Positions 1-6,824 of a stretch of DNA of 14,391 nt are shown in pieces. Made by a program: the position numbers and the translations under genes. The DNA comes from Nitrosarchaeum sp. (lineage in GTDB: Archaea > Thermoproteota > Nitrososphaeria > Nitrososphaerales > Nitrosopumilaceae). The notes under the pieces are model-generated. The model did not search any database, was not told where the DNA came from, and worked only from the letters and a program-made list of their open reading frames with translations. The stretch covers positions 1 to 14,391 of the forward strand of contig JACRND010000171.1 in assembly GCA_016234975.1 (NCBI GenBank), in the 5' to 3' direction. Position 1 is the first letter of the stretch. Each line of letters starts with the position of its first letter.

Positions 1-410
1 TCGATGGAAAAATTGTAACAATAGGAGACGCAGCAGGACAAGCAAAACCAACCACTGCAGGTGGAATTTACTCTAGTGGGATGGGAGGGCTGTATGCGGG
101 ACAAGCAATCTCAAAATTCTTGGAATCAAAAGACAAATCAGATTTAGAAGAGTATCAAAAAAGATGGACTGAAAAATTTGGAAAAGAATTTGAAAAGCAG
201 TTATTTGCAAGAAAAATTTTAGAGAGATTGGACAACAGCACAATCAACAAATTATTTGAGTCAGTGACACCTGAAATCACAAAAGAGATTTCTGAAAAAG
301 AGGACTTTGATTTTCATACTGGCTCCATAGTAAAATTACTTGGGATCAAAGGTTCGCTCAAAACAGCTCAGGCCATAATTGGTGGAGAATTTAAAAAATT
401 CCTGAGCTGA
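1..410 (+). CDS. Geranylgeranyl reductase family FAD-dependent oxidoreductase, C-terminal part (5' truncated by window edge)
   Basis: The reading frame is already open at the left edge (first full codon at base 3) and stops with TGA at 408-410, giving about 135 C-terminal residues of a protein whose family is normally near 380-400. The motif GDAAGQAKPTTAGGI right at the edge is the FAD-contacting signature of the geranylgeranyl reductase family. In archaea these flavoproteins saturate the isoprenoid chains of membrane lipids, and relatives act on other prenyl substrates. The helical tail after it (KRWTEKFGKEFEKQL, then a basic C-terminus) also suits the family. The N-terminal dinucleotide-binding motif lies outside the window, so the exact substrate cannot be read. 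It is followed after 52 bases by the zinc-ribbon gene, which seems to have its own promoter. The family is clear; the lipid role is inferred. Confidence 0.85.
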   Translation, partial: DGKIVTIGDAAGQAKPTTAGGIYSSGMGGLYAGQAISKFLESKDKSDLEEYQKRWTEKFGKEFEKQLFARKILERLDNSTINKLFESVTPEITKEISEKEDFDFHTGSIVKLLGIKGSLKTAQAIIGGEFKKFLS

Positions 411-433
411 AAGTGTAGAAATGCTAAGCAAGG

Positions 434-440
434 TATAAAT
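434..440 (+). promoter_or_regulatory. TATA box for the zinc-ribbon/aEF1B/Cdc48 cluster
   Basis: TATAAAT is centred 26 bases before the ATG at 463, the spacing expected for an archaeal leaderless transcript. The earlier in-frame ATG at 439 lies inside the box itself, so that codon could not be in a transcript driven from it. Confidence 0.55.
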
Positions 441-462
441 GATGTTTGGAGAAAATTGTGGC

Positions 463-642
463 ATGTCATCTACTATTGCGTTACCAACATGCAGTTGTTG
501 CCACAGACATATTATGCCTAATGATAAATGTGTAAAATTCAATTGTCCAAATTGCGGTGAGAAATTAATATGGAGATGTGAAAGTTGCAGGGAAGCAGCA
601 AGAACATACACTTGTAATTCATGCAATTTTCAGGGACCTTAG
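463..642 (+). CDS. Small zinc-ribbon RNA-binding-type protein (four CxxC knuckles)
   Basis: A 59-residue protein with four CxxC pairs (C10/C13, C28/C31, C39/C42, C51/C54) that can form two zinc sites. The spacing FNCPNCGE ... WRCESCRE ... YTCNSCNFQGP matches the conserved archaeal small zinc-finger family often annotated as a Zn-ribbon RNA-binding or DUF1610-like protein. Its biochemical role is not settled, and a link to translation is inferred from its usual and present position directly before aEF1B. An in-frame ATG at 439 would add eight residues (MMFGENCG). I prefer 463 because 439 overlaps a TATA box placed correctly for 463, and because 59-60 residues is typical for the family. The stop is followed by only 3 bases before the TTG of aEF1B, so the two are very probably co-transcribed. 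Confidence 0.85.
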   Translation: MSSTIALPTCSCCHRHIMPNDKCVKFNCPNCGEKLIWRCESCREAARTYTCNSCNFQGP

Positions 643-645
643 AAA

Positions 646-927
646 TTGGCTCAGCTACTATTAGTTACTAAAATTCTTCCAACTGGAATGGATGTTGATC
701 TTGACAAGCTATCTGAGACCATCAAGGGATCATTAAAAGAAGGAATACAGATGAAAAGACATGCAAAAGAACCATTGGCATTTGGAATAGAATTCCTTAA
801 AGCAGAATTTGTTTTAGAAGACAAAGAAGGTCAAATGGATTCGTTAGAAGATTCTGTTAAATCTGTTGAGGGAGTTAGCGAATTTGAAGTACTCAACATG
901 AGCAGAATGTCAGTAGACATGAAATAG
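646..927 (+). CDS. ef1b: Translation elongation factor 1-beta (aEF1B)
   Basis: A 93-residue protein matching archaeal aEF1B in length and pattern: an N-terminal strand ([19 protein letters not shown]), the central [16 protein letters not shown] segment and a C-terminal acidic helix and strand ending in MSVDMK. It is the nucleotide-exchange factor that reloads aEF1A with GTP during translation elongation. The start is TTG at 646: it begins exactly at the conserved MAxxLxVxKILP edge and no in-frame ATG gives the full first strand. The gene sits 3 bases after the zinc-ribbon stop and 8 bases before the Cdc48 start, an operon-like arrangement. The Shine-Dalgarno match is weak (AGGGA around 632-636), so translational coupling may matter. 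Confidence 0.93.
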   Translation: MAQLLLVTKILPTGMDVDLDKLSETIKGSLKEGIQMKRHAKEPLAFGIEFLKAEFVLEDKEGQMDSLEDSVKSVEGVSEFEVLNMSRMSVDMK

Positions 928-935
928 GTGGTTTC

Positions 936-3104
936 TTGGTACGCAAAGACGAACCTTTGCAAATGCGAGTGGGAGAAGCTAAACAAAGAGACGTCGGTAA
1001 AAAGCGAGCCAGAATTGGACCGGAAGACATGGATCAACTCAAAGTAACACCAGGGGATATTATCGAAGTTATGGGATCAAGAACCAGCTGTGCAGTGGTC
1101 TGGCCAGCAGATGAAGATGAAAAATCTCCAGATATAATAAGAATTGACGGACAGACAAGAAAAAATGTCGGCGCATCATTAAATGATATAGTAAAAATAA
1201 GAAAAGCTGTATCAAAAATTGCAAAATCAGTTATACTAATACCAGTCAATGATTCTGTAACAGTCGACAAAGAGTTCACAGATTTTGTAAAAAACAGATT
1301 GAAGGGACTGCCAATAACTCACGGTGATGAAATTTCTGTAATGATTTTAGGAAACTCTATGGACTTTAAGATTAGCAAGACATCGCCAAAGCACATAGTC
1401 AAAATAGACAGAGCCACAAATCTTACAATATCCACAGAGGCATCAGGGGACAGAAAAGTCAGAGTTACTTATGAGGAGGTTGGAGGCCTAGGGCATGAAA
1501 TAAAATCAATGAGAGAGATTGTAGAACTGCCATTAAAGCACCCAGAATTATTTGTAAGATTAGGAGTAGAGCCACACAGTGGAATTTTGCTGTACGGTCC
1601 TCCAGGTTGTGGCAAGACATTGATTGCAAAAGTTCTTGCAAGCGAATCAGAGGCAAACATGTTTTCAATTAACGGTCCGGAAATCATGAACAAGTATTAT
1701 GGCGAAACAGAAGCAAAGCTAAGAGACATCTTCAAAGAAGCAAAAGACAATTCCCCAAGTATAATATTCATTGATGAAATTGATGCCATTGCTCCAAAAA
1801 GAGAGGAAGCATATGGGGATGTAGAGAAAAGAGTAGTTGCTCAATTGTTAGCTCTAATGGATGGCCTAAATGACAGAGGAAATGTAATTGTTCTTGGGGC
1901 AACTAACAGACCAGAAAGTATTGATCCTGCCCTTAGAAGACCGGGAAGATTTGACAGAGAGTTTGAGATATCAGTTCCAAACGAAGATGGCAGATTAGAG
2001 ATTCTCATAATCCATACAAGAGGAATGCCTGTTGCAGATGACGTAGACCTTAAAGATCTGGCATCAGAATTGCACGGATATACAGGTGCAGATATCAAAT
2101 CACTTTGCAGAGAAGCCGCACTAAAATCAATTCGACGTTACCTACCTGAGATAGATCTTGAAACTGAAAAAATTCCATCAGACGTATTACAGTCAATGCA
2201 AATAAAATTAATTGATTTCTACGATGCAATGCATGACGTAATACCTACAGCAATGAGAGAGTTTTACGTAGAAAGGCCAAAGGTGTGGTGGCAAGATGTC
2301 GGCGGATTAGAAGATATCAAAAAAGCATTAACAGACAACCTAATTGTTGCCATGAAAGAGCCAAGCAAATTTACCAAAATGGGAATCAAACCTCCAAAAG
2401 GAGCTCTAATTTATGGACCGCCAGGGTGCGGTAAGACCCTAGTTGCAAGAGCGCTTGCTACTGAGACAGGTGCCAACATGATTTTGGTCAAAGGTCCAGA
2501 AATTCTCTCAAAGTGGATTGACGAATCAGAAAAAGCAGTCAGAGAGATTTTCAGAAAGGCAAAAACATCATCGCCTTGTGTTGTAATTTTTGATGAGCTT
2601 GATTCGCTTGCACGCTTCAAATCAGGAGAGGGAGGAGTAGGTGAGACAGTTCTTAGTCAACTATTAACTGAGATAGAGGAAGGAACATCATCACGAGTAG
2701 TGGTAATAGGAATTACAAACAGACCAGATGTATTAGATAATTCACTACTCAGAACAGGAAGATTAGATTTGGTGCTATATGTTCCGCCACCGGATGATAA
2801 GGGCAGATTGGAAATTATCAAGATACTGACAAAGAAGATGCCATTGGCAGGAGATGTCAAACTAGAAGAAATAGCAGTTGCCACTCAAAATTACACAGGG
2901 GCAGACTTGGCAGCACTTTGCAGAGAAGCCGCAGTTCAAGCAATGAGAAACAACGCCGCAAAGATTTCTAGTTCAGACTTTGCAAACGGCATGAAGCAGG
3001 TAAAGCCATCAATTACCAAAGAGGTGGATCAATGGTATAATACAGTAAGAGAAAGTATATCTAATGTGGTACCCAAGTCAGGAGATAAATCATTTTACGG
3101 ATAG
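936..3104 (+). CDS. cdc48: Cdc48/VCP-family AAA ATPase with two ATPase rings; divergent D2
   Basis: A 722-residue protein with the full Cdc48/VAT layout: N-domain (about 1-175, double-psi barrel plus second subdomain), D1 (about 178-400) and D2 (about 450-690). Walker A GPPGCGKT is at 221-228 and 494-501. Walker B IIFIDEID is at 276-283 and VVIFDELD at 549-556. Sensor-1 Asn is N324 and N595. These hexamers unfold or extract protein substrates, often upstream of the proteasome. D1 is canonical, with pore loop KYYGETE and RRPGRFDR. D2 deviates: its pore loop reads KWIDESE where WVGESE-like is usual (Gly to Asp at 529), and RTGRLDL replaces RPGRFDR, keeping arginines 606 and 609 but losing the third (L612). 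The start is TTG at 936, preceded by GGTGG at 927-931, a reasonable Shine-Dalgarno site. The next gene starts 2 bases after the stop. It may be a paralogue rather than the main Cdc48. Confidence 0.95.
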   Translation: MVRKDEPLQMRVGEAKQRDVGKKRARIGPEDMDQLKVTPGDIIEVMGSRTSCAVVWPADEDEKSPDIIRIDGQTRKNVGASLNDIVKIRKAVSKIAKSVILIPVNDSVTVDKEFTDFVKNRLKGLPITHGDEISVMILGNSMDFKISKTSPKHIVKIDRATNLTISTEASGDRKVRVTYEEVGGLGHEIKSMREIVELPLKHPELFVRLGVEPHSGILLYGPPGCGKTLIAKVLASESEANMFSINGPEIMNKYYGETEAKLRDIFKEAKDNSPSIIFIDEIDAIAPKREEAYGDVEKRVVAQLLALMDGLNDRGNVIVLGATNRPESIDPALRRPGRFDREFEISVPNEDGRLEILIIHTRGMPVADDVDLKDLASELHGYTGADIKSLCREAALKSIRRYLPEIDLETEKIPSDVLQSMQIKLIDFYDAMHDVIPTAMREFYVERPKVWWQDVGGLEDIKKALTDNLIVAMKEPSKFTKMGIKPPKGALIYGPPGCGKTLVARALATETGANMILVKGPEILSKWIDESEKAVREIFRKAKTSSPCVVIFDELDSLARFKSGEGGVGETVLSQLLTEIEEGTSSRVVVIGITNRPDVLDNSLLRTGRLDLVLYVPPPDDKGRLEIIKILTKKMPLAGDVKLEEIAVATQNYTGADLAALCREAAVQAMRNNAAKISSSDFANGMKQVKPSITKEVDQWYNTVRESISNVVPKSGDKSFYG

Positions 3105-3106
3105 AA

Positions 3107-3403
3107 ATGGCAATTCCACTAAAAAATATAATGCATGAAAAAATCAAGGAAGCAAACTCCCTTACAGATTCTGAGTTATACAAAGCTATGACAAAAGACG
3201 GGACAGTCATTCCAGAGGACAAATTCAACAAACTATTACTTGATTTAGAAATTTTGGGACTGATCAAAGTTGCATGGATAACAAAAGAGGCACGTAGAAT
3301 AGAGATAGTCACAATAAAAGAGGAGATAGACATAGTCGATGAGCAAAATCAAGAGATGATGGAAAAAGACTATGAAGCCAGTTTTCCTGGTTTTGAAAAA
3401 TAA
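3107..3403 (+). CDS. Small winged-helix-like protein, function unknown
   Basis: A 98-residue protein starting with ATG 2 bases after the Cdc48 stop. Residues about 18-70 read as a winged-helix fold: two short helices (DSELYKAMTK, then EDKFNKLLLDLEILGLIKV) followed by strands with a wing (VAWITKEARRIEIVTI). An acidic, Met/Glu-rich tail ends in PGFEK. I do not recognise a named family. The spacing implies co-expression and probably translational coupling with Cdc48, so it could be an adaptor or regulator of that ATPase, or simply a small DNA-binding protein. Both ideas are inference. It converges on the heme o synthase gene, with 8 bases between stop codons. Confidence 0.75.
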   Translation: MAIPLKNIMHEKIKEANSLTDSELYKAMTKDGTVIPEDKFNKLLLDLEILGLIKVAWITKEARRIEIVTIKEEIDIVDEQNQEMMEKDYEASFPGFEK

Positions 3404-3411
3404 TTAGATTT

Positions 3412-4320
3412 CTAAAATAATGGGAAATGAAATGCCGCATCTAATGCGACTGCAACAAAAATTATTGTAAGATACGGAGCAGTTACTTTGTATGCTTTCC
3501 ATGCAAACTCTGATGTCGGATTCTTTGTGAGTTTGTAATGATATAACAACATCAATCCGCCTGAAACTGCTGCAATTGCAGTATATACAATTCCCATGCC
3601 AAATGCGGAAAGTATCAGAGAGTATGGAAGTAAAATCAGAGTATTGCCCAGAATGTATTTTGATGTTCTTTGCATTCCAATTACAACAGGAAGCATTGGA
3701 ATGTTGGCTTGCGCATATTCATCTTTTATTTTCATTGCAAGGCACCAAAAGTGGGATGGTGTCCATACAAATACCAAAAATCCTACCAGAAATCCCAACA
3801 AATCCATACTGCCAGTTGCAGCTGACCAACCTGCCCAAGATGCAGCACTGCCAGCTATTCCACCAATTACGATATTTGATGTGTTTAGTCGTTTAAGCCA
3901 CACCGTGTATATTATGACATATGAAAATATTCCCAGTGCAATAAAAAATGCAGACACAGCATTTAGTGCAAAATATCCGTAAATTACAGAAATACAACTT
4001 ACGACCAATCCATAAATCAAAACATGTGATGCAGTCATTCTGCCAGAAGGTATCGGCCTAGTACTGGTTCTCGTCATTTTTGGATCAATGTCTTTGTCAT
4101 AGTAATGATTCAGTGCACTTGAGCCGGCAGAAGCCAATGCACCAGCTATAATGATATGAAGATATGCCCAATAGTCCAATTGTGGAGTATCTGCAACCAG
4201 TTTGTTTGCGGCATACATTGACGTTACAGCAGTAATAACTAACAAAACAACAATTCGCGGTTTGGATATTTCCAGTATTTCCTTAAAGCCCAATCTCACT
4301 CTATGCAAATCAGAAGCCAT
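3412..4320 (-). CDS. ctaB: Protoheme IX farnesyltransferase (heme o synthase)
   Basis: A 302-residue polytopic membrane enzyme of the UbiA prenyltransferase superfamily. It transfers a farnesyl group to the vinyl side chain of protoheme to give heme O, the cofactor (or heme A precursor) of heme-copper oxidases. The first Asp-rich motif is NHYYDKDIDPKMTRTSTRP (residues 71-89), with N71, D75, D79 and the MxRTxxRP tail all present. The second region YTVWLKRLNTSNIVIGG (138-154) and the DEYAQANIPMLPVV loop (about 200-213) are also characteristic. About eight to nine hydrophobic segments fill the rest. Length matches CtaB/CyoE. The gene is transcribed away from the double-cupredoxin gene, separated by 73 bases. 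That pairing suggests a common role in respiratory electron transfer, although no oxidase subunits are in the window. No clear TATA box was found at the usual distance upstream. Confidence 0.95.
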   Translation of the reverse strand: MASDLHRVRLGFKEILEISKPRIVVLLVITAVTSMYAANKLVADTPQLDYWAYLHIIIAGALASAGSSALNHYYDKDIDPKMTRTSTRPIPSGRMTASHVLIYGLVVSCISVIYGYFALNAVSAFFIALGIFSYVIIYTVWLKRLNTSNIVIGGIAGSAASWAGWSAATGSMDLLGFLVGFLVFVWTPSHFWCLAMKIKDEYAQANIPMLPVVIGMQRTSKYILGNTLILLPYSLILSAFGMGIVYTAIAAVSGGLMLLYHYKLTKNPTSEFAWKAYKVTAPYLTIIFVAVALDAAFHFPLF

Positions 4321-4362
4321 TTAATTTATTCGACTTTGATGATCCGTGTTATTTCAAAAGAA

Positions 4363-4372
4363 TTAAGTATAT
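4363..4372 (+). promoter_or_regulatory. TATA-like box for the double-cupredoxin gene
   Basis: TTAAGTATAT is centred about 26 bases before the ATG at 4394, so the transcript would be leaderless or nearly so. The 73-base gap is shared with the divergent heme o synthase gene. Confidence 0.5.
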
Positions 4373-4393
4373 CAGCCCTGACAGCTAGCTTGA

Positions 4394-5482
4394 ATGAGTA
4401 ATTGGGACCTCATGATGCCAGGCATGGGATTAACAGCTATAGGTTTAGCCGGTGTAACAATATCTTATGCAGGAATAGCTCATACATTTGTAGATGGAAT
4501 GCATGCACTGACAGGCCTGACCATGTTTATTGGACTTATTTTTCTATCAGCAGGTATCTTAGACGGAGGTGTCTCAACTAGCAACAGAGCCAAAGCAACT
4601 ACTCTGGTGATAATATCAATTGCATTAGGATTTGGAACATTTGCACTAACAATGAACTCATCAAACTACACAATCACATTGGCAGGGCTCTTGATGGCAA
4701 TTGCTTTTCCATCAATAATCATAGCATATCTTGCAATGAAGATGCCACAGTATGCCAAACCGGTAGGGGTAATTGTCTGCCTAGCAAGTGCTACAGGAAT
4801 TATCATGTGGTTTTCGTTTGGATTGGTCAGTCCTGATACTTACATGATCAACGAACCGATTGTAGAAGAGAAGACTGCAAAACAAATGCAACCATCAGGA
4901 CCTGTATTTACAATTGCAATTTTGGACAAATCATCCATACAGGGAAATCCGGATTATGAGCCAGACATAGCGCATGTTCCAAAAGGAAATGTAGTGGAAT
5001 GGACAAACAAAGACACAGTAGCGCATACGGTAACTAGCTCAGTAGATTATGGTGATACGTTTAATTCAAACATGATCAATGCCGGTGAGAAATTTGCACT
5101 TGATACAAGCAAACTAGCAACTGGTGAATATGAATACATGTGTGTGGTGCATCCTTGGATGACAGCGACGTTGGTTATAGAAGAGCCAAAAGCAGATGTC
5201 AAAGTAGTAATCCCACAAGGCGCAGGAACTCAAAAAGATGGGCAAATCTATTTTGATCCCGCAGTGACTCAAGTTTCAGTTGGAAGCACAGTAGTTTGGG
5301 AAAATGCAGACAGTGTAGTGCATACGGTAACTTCAGGCAATTCACAAGGACCAAATGGAACGTTTGATTCAGGAATGATCAATGCAGGGGCTTCATTCAA
5401 GTTCACATTTAATTCTCCGGGAAAAGAGGACTACTTTTGCATGGTGCATCCTTGGATGACAGGTTCTGTTGAAGTACAATAG
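4394..5482 (+). CDS. Membrane-anchored protein with two blue-copper (plastocyanin-like) domains
   Basis: A 362-residue protein. Residues about 11-143 hold five hydrophobic helices (roughly 11-30, 35-55, 66-86, 91-113, 121-143). An odd number of spans with a cytoplasmic N-terminus places the rest outside. Two tandem cupredoxin domains follow, each with a complete type-1 copper set: H211, C250, H253, M256 in the first and H310, C349, H352, M355 in the second, both in the compact CxVHPWM or CMVHPWM loop. Thaumarchaea use many such proteins as electron carriers in place of cytochrome c. A role as a fixed membrane electron relay is therefore likely but inferred. The repeats are clear internal duplicates (AHTVTS/VHTVTS, NMINAGEKF/GMINAGASF). 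The JAMM gene begins 2 bases after the stop. Heme o synthase is divergent upstream. Confidence 0.92.
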   Translation: MSNWDLMMPGMGLTAIGLAGVTISYAGIAHTFVDGMHALTGLTMFIGLIFLSAGILDGGVSTSNRAKATTLVIISIALGFGTFALTMNSSNYTITLAGLLMAIAFPSIIIAYLAMKMPQYAKPVGVIVCLASATGIIMWFSFGLVSPDTYMINEPIVEEKTAKQMQPSGPVFTIAILDKSSIQGNPDYEPDIAHVPKGNVVEWTNKDTVAHTVTSSVDYGDTFNSNMINAGEKFALDTSKLATGEYEYMCVVHPWMTATLVIEEPKADVKVVIPQGAGTQKDGQIYFDPAVTQVSVGSTVVWENADSVVHTVTSGNSQGPNGTFDSGMINAGASFKFTFNSPGKEDYFCMVHPWMTGSVEVQ

Positions 5483-5484
5483 GT

Positions 5485-5886
5485 TTGCAAAAAATCATAA
5501 TAACGGAATCTCAAAAAAAAATTCTTTCAAATCACGCAGACAATGAGAAACCAAACGAATCATGCGCCATATTATTTGGCAGAGTAGACGGTCAAAAAAC
5601 CATAGTAAACGAGATATTTCTTACAAAAAACATAGACGAATCGCCAGTTAATTTTACAATTTCAAATGAGCAATTAATCAAATGCTACAAAACTGCAGAA
5701 GAAAAAAATATGGATGTTGTAGGTATTTTTCATTCGCACCCAAATTCTGATGCGTATCCATCAGAGACGGACAAAAAATTCATGTACAGCAATCCGGTTG
5801 TGTGGGTGATTTATTCTGGAATATCAGACGAGTTCAAAGCGTATGTGCTAGAGCCAGACGTTTTGGAAATTTTAATTGAAACTTAA
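5485..5886 (+). CDS. JAMM/MPN+ domain metallopeptidase (Mov34/Rpn11-like)
   Basis: A 133-residue single-domain protein with the complete JAMM zinc-protease signature: E25 in the NESCAILFG strand, then HSHP at 83-86 followed after the standard spacing by S93 and D96 (H-x-H-x7-S-x2-D). These enzymes cleave isopeptide or peptide bonds next to ubiquitin-like C-termini. The nearest functional analogue is the archaeal desampylase that removes small ubiquitin-like modifiers from proteins; other members process sulfur-carrier proteins. The substrate here cannot be read from sequence, and no E1-like or ubiquitin-like gene is in the window. The start is TTG at 5485, 2 bases after the cupredoxin stop, giving an MQKIIITESQ edge that fits the first strand. 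It is probably co-transcribed with the cupredoxin gene. Its stop is 1 base from the stop of the opposing cyclophilin-like gene. Confidence 0.9.
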   Translation: MQKIIITESQKKILSNHADNEKPNESCAILFGRVDGQKTIVNEIFLTKNIDESPVNFTISNEQLIKCYKTAEEKNMDVVGIFHSHPNSDAYPSETDKKFMYSNPVVWVIYSGISDEFKAYVLEPDVLEILIET

Positions 5887-5887
5887 A

Positions 5888-6274
5888 TCAATGCTTTAAT
5901 CTAAAAGTGGCATTGAGTCCATCAACTTTTCTTAAAATCGTTTTGTCAGGTGAGATTATTTTTCCAATCACATTAACAGGAGACGCCGGTGTGATCTCTC
6001 CTTTTTTTCCAATAGGAGTAGGACCGTAAAACAAACAGATTGCTTTGCCTGATGGCCAATATGCGACATCGTTTAATTTCACAGGAGATTTTGCATTTTC
6101 TTCGAATATCTCAATTGGGGATTCGGAAGAATATACCTCCTCACCCCAGAGATGTAGTTTGACTGTGAAAGGTAATTTTTCTACAAAGGCTTTGACAGTC
6201 TTAGGAGAATATTGATCATCTAATTCCAAATAAATATCAGGGGCATTTGGGATTTTGACTGTGATTGTGTACAT
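5888..6274 (-). CDS. Cyclophilin-like fold protein (TM1367/COG2164-like)
   Basis: A 128-residue protein that resembles the TM1367-type cyclophilin-like family: an N-terminal strand (MYTITVKIPNAPDIYLELDD), the segment SPKTVKAFVEKLPF, the LWGEEVYS turn typical of the group, and YWPSGKAICLFYGPTPIG near residues 72-90. These small barrels share the cyclophilin fold but lack the standard prolyl-isomerase active-site set, and their function is unknown. It starts with ATG and is transcribed divergently from the DUF2024 gene across a 48-base gap holding one AT-rich core. It converges on the JAMM gene with 1 base between stops. Confident as a gene, fairly confident as to family. Confidence 0.8.
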   Translation of the reverse strand: MYTITVKIPNAPDIYLELDDQYSPKTVKAFVEKLPFTVKLHLWGEEVYSSESPIEIFEENAKSPVKLNDVAYWPSGKAICLFYGPTPIGKKGEITPASPVNVIGKIISPDKTILRKVDGLNATFRLKH

Positions 6275-6292
6275 GACCTTTGATGATCTTTG

Positions 6293-6302
6293 AATTAAAT
6301 AT
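6293..6302. promoter_or_regulatory. Possible bidirectional TATA element between divergent genes
   Basis: AATTAAATAT lies almost in the middle of the 48-base gap. Read forward, TTAAATAT is centred about 24 bases before the ATG at 6323. Read in reverse, ATATTTAATT is centred about 23-24 bases before the ATG whose first base is 6274. One AT core could therefore serve both leaderless genes. Confidence 0.45.
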
Positions 6303-6322
6303 CCCTTTTTTTAAACAGAGTT

Positions 6323-6580
6323 ATGGAAATTCATGTATACGATACATATGTCAAAGCCAAAGATGGTCATACCATGCACTTTGATGTAATCACTGGTGAG
6401 AAAAATCACGACAAAGCCATAACATACGGCAAAGAGTGGTTAAAATCAGTCGGTGAGGCAAGTGCCACGATGACTACCAATGAATGCCAATTCTGTCATT
6501 CACAAGGTGCACCAGAGCCTGTTGAACGGGCAATTAAGGAAAAAGGCTATTTCATCCAAAAGATGGAAGGCTGTCCTTAA
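6323..6580 (+). CDS. DUF2024 family protein
   Basis: An 85-residue protein matching the DUF2024 family along its length: the opening VYDTYVKAKDGHTMHFDV, a central helix (KAITYGKEWLKSVGE), the ECQFCH motif (C54, C57, H58) and the closing GYFIQKMEGCP. Function is unknown. The conserved Cys-x2-Cys-His and the C-terminal Cys suggest a metal site or redox-active thiols, which is inference. It starts with ATG at 6323, placed correctly behind the shared AT-rich box. It is followed by a T-rich tract that probably ends the transcript. The family occurs in bacteria and archaea, so it gives little lineage information. Confidence 0.85.
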   Translation: MEIHVYDTYVKAKDGHTMHFDVITGEKNHDKAITYGKEWLKSVGEASATMTTNECQFCHSQGAPEPVERAIKEKGYFIQKMEGCP

Positions 6581-6583
6581 ACA

Positions 6584-6604
6584 TCTTTTTCCTTTTTTAA
6601 TTTT
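6584..6604 (+). terminator. T-rich transcription terminator after the DUF2024 gene
   Basis: Starting 3 bases after the stop codon, two runs of five and six T separated by CC, then AATTTT, form a U-rich tract without a hairpin. This is the usual archaeal intrinsic terminator form. Confidence 0.4.
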
Positions 6605-6607
6605 GAT

Positions 6608-6617
6608 CTATATTTTT
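6608..6617 (+). promoter_or_regulatory. TATA-like box for the 60-residue protein gene
   Basis: CTATATTTTT is centred about 29-30 bases before the ATG at 6642, allowing a leader of only a few bases. The surrounding T-richness lowers certainty. Confidence 0.35.
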
Positions 6618-6641
6618 TAGGTAAGTTATTTTCCTTAAAGT

Positions 6642-6824
6642 ATGACAGACCAGAAATATTCAAAGTGGACAGTTGAGGGAGACAAAAAAACAAAATGGAT
6701 TTGCGGTTGTTTTCAAACAGCAGATGATTATTTTAAATTCTGTAAAAAACACAATGATATTTTGAAAAAAGCAATTCAGACACAGATAGATGAATTGGAT
6801 TTGACCCTAGTAATAGAAGACTAG
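6642..6824 (+). CDS. Small protein with a possible CxC...CxxH zinc knuckle, function unknown
   Basis: A 60-residue hypothetical protein. I do not recognise its family. Visible features are an N-terminal strand with W9 and W19, then C21-x-C23 and, ten residues later, C34-x2-H37, which could bind one zinc ion. A charged C-terminal helix (ILKKAIQTQIDELDL) ends in an acidic tail. It has its own TATA-like box and a T-rich terminator before it, so it is probably transcribed alone. Its TAG stop (6822-6824) shares bases with the stop of the pyrophosphatase gene on the other strand, through the palindrome CTAG at 6821-6824. It is accepted as real because of coding-like composition, promoter position and tight packing. 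Zinc binding is inference. Confidence 0.65.
   Translation: MTDQKYSKWTVEGDKKTKWICGCFQTADDYFKFCKKHNDILKKAIQTQIDELDLTLVIED

Noticed and set aside
439..462. Extension of the zinc-ribbon protein to ATG 439
   Set aside because: That codon overlaps a well-placed TATA box and the extra residues are not expected for the family.
3576..3982. Open frames of 106 and 128 codons on the plus strand
   Set aside because: They lie antisense within the clearly real heme o synthase gene and show no protein-like motifs.
4394..5886. A ubiquitin-like modification operon around the JAMM gene
   Set aside because: No ubiquitin-like, E1, E2 or RING gene is present; only the peptidase is seen.
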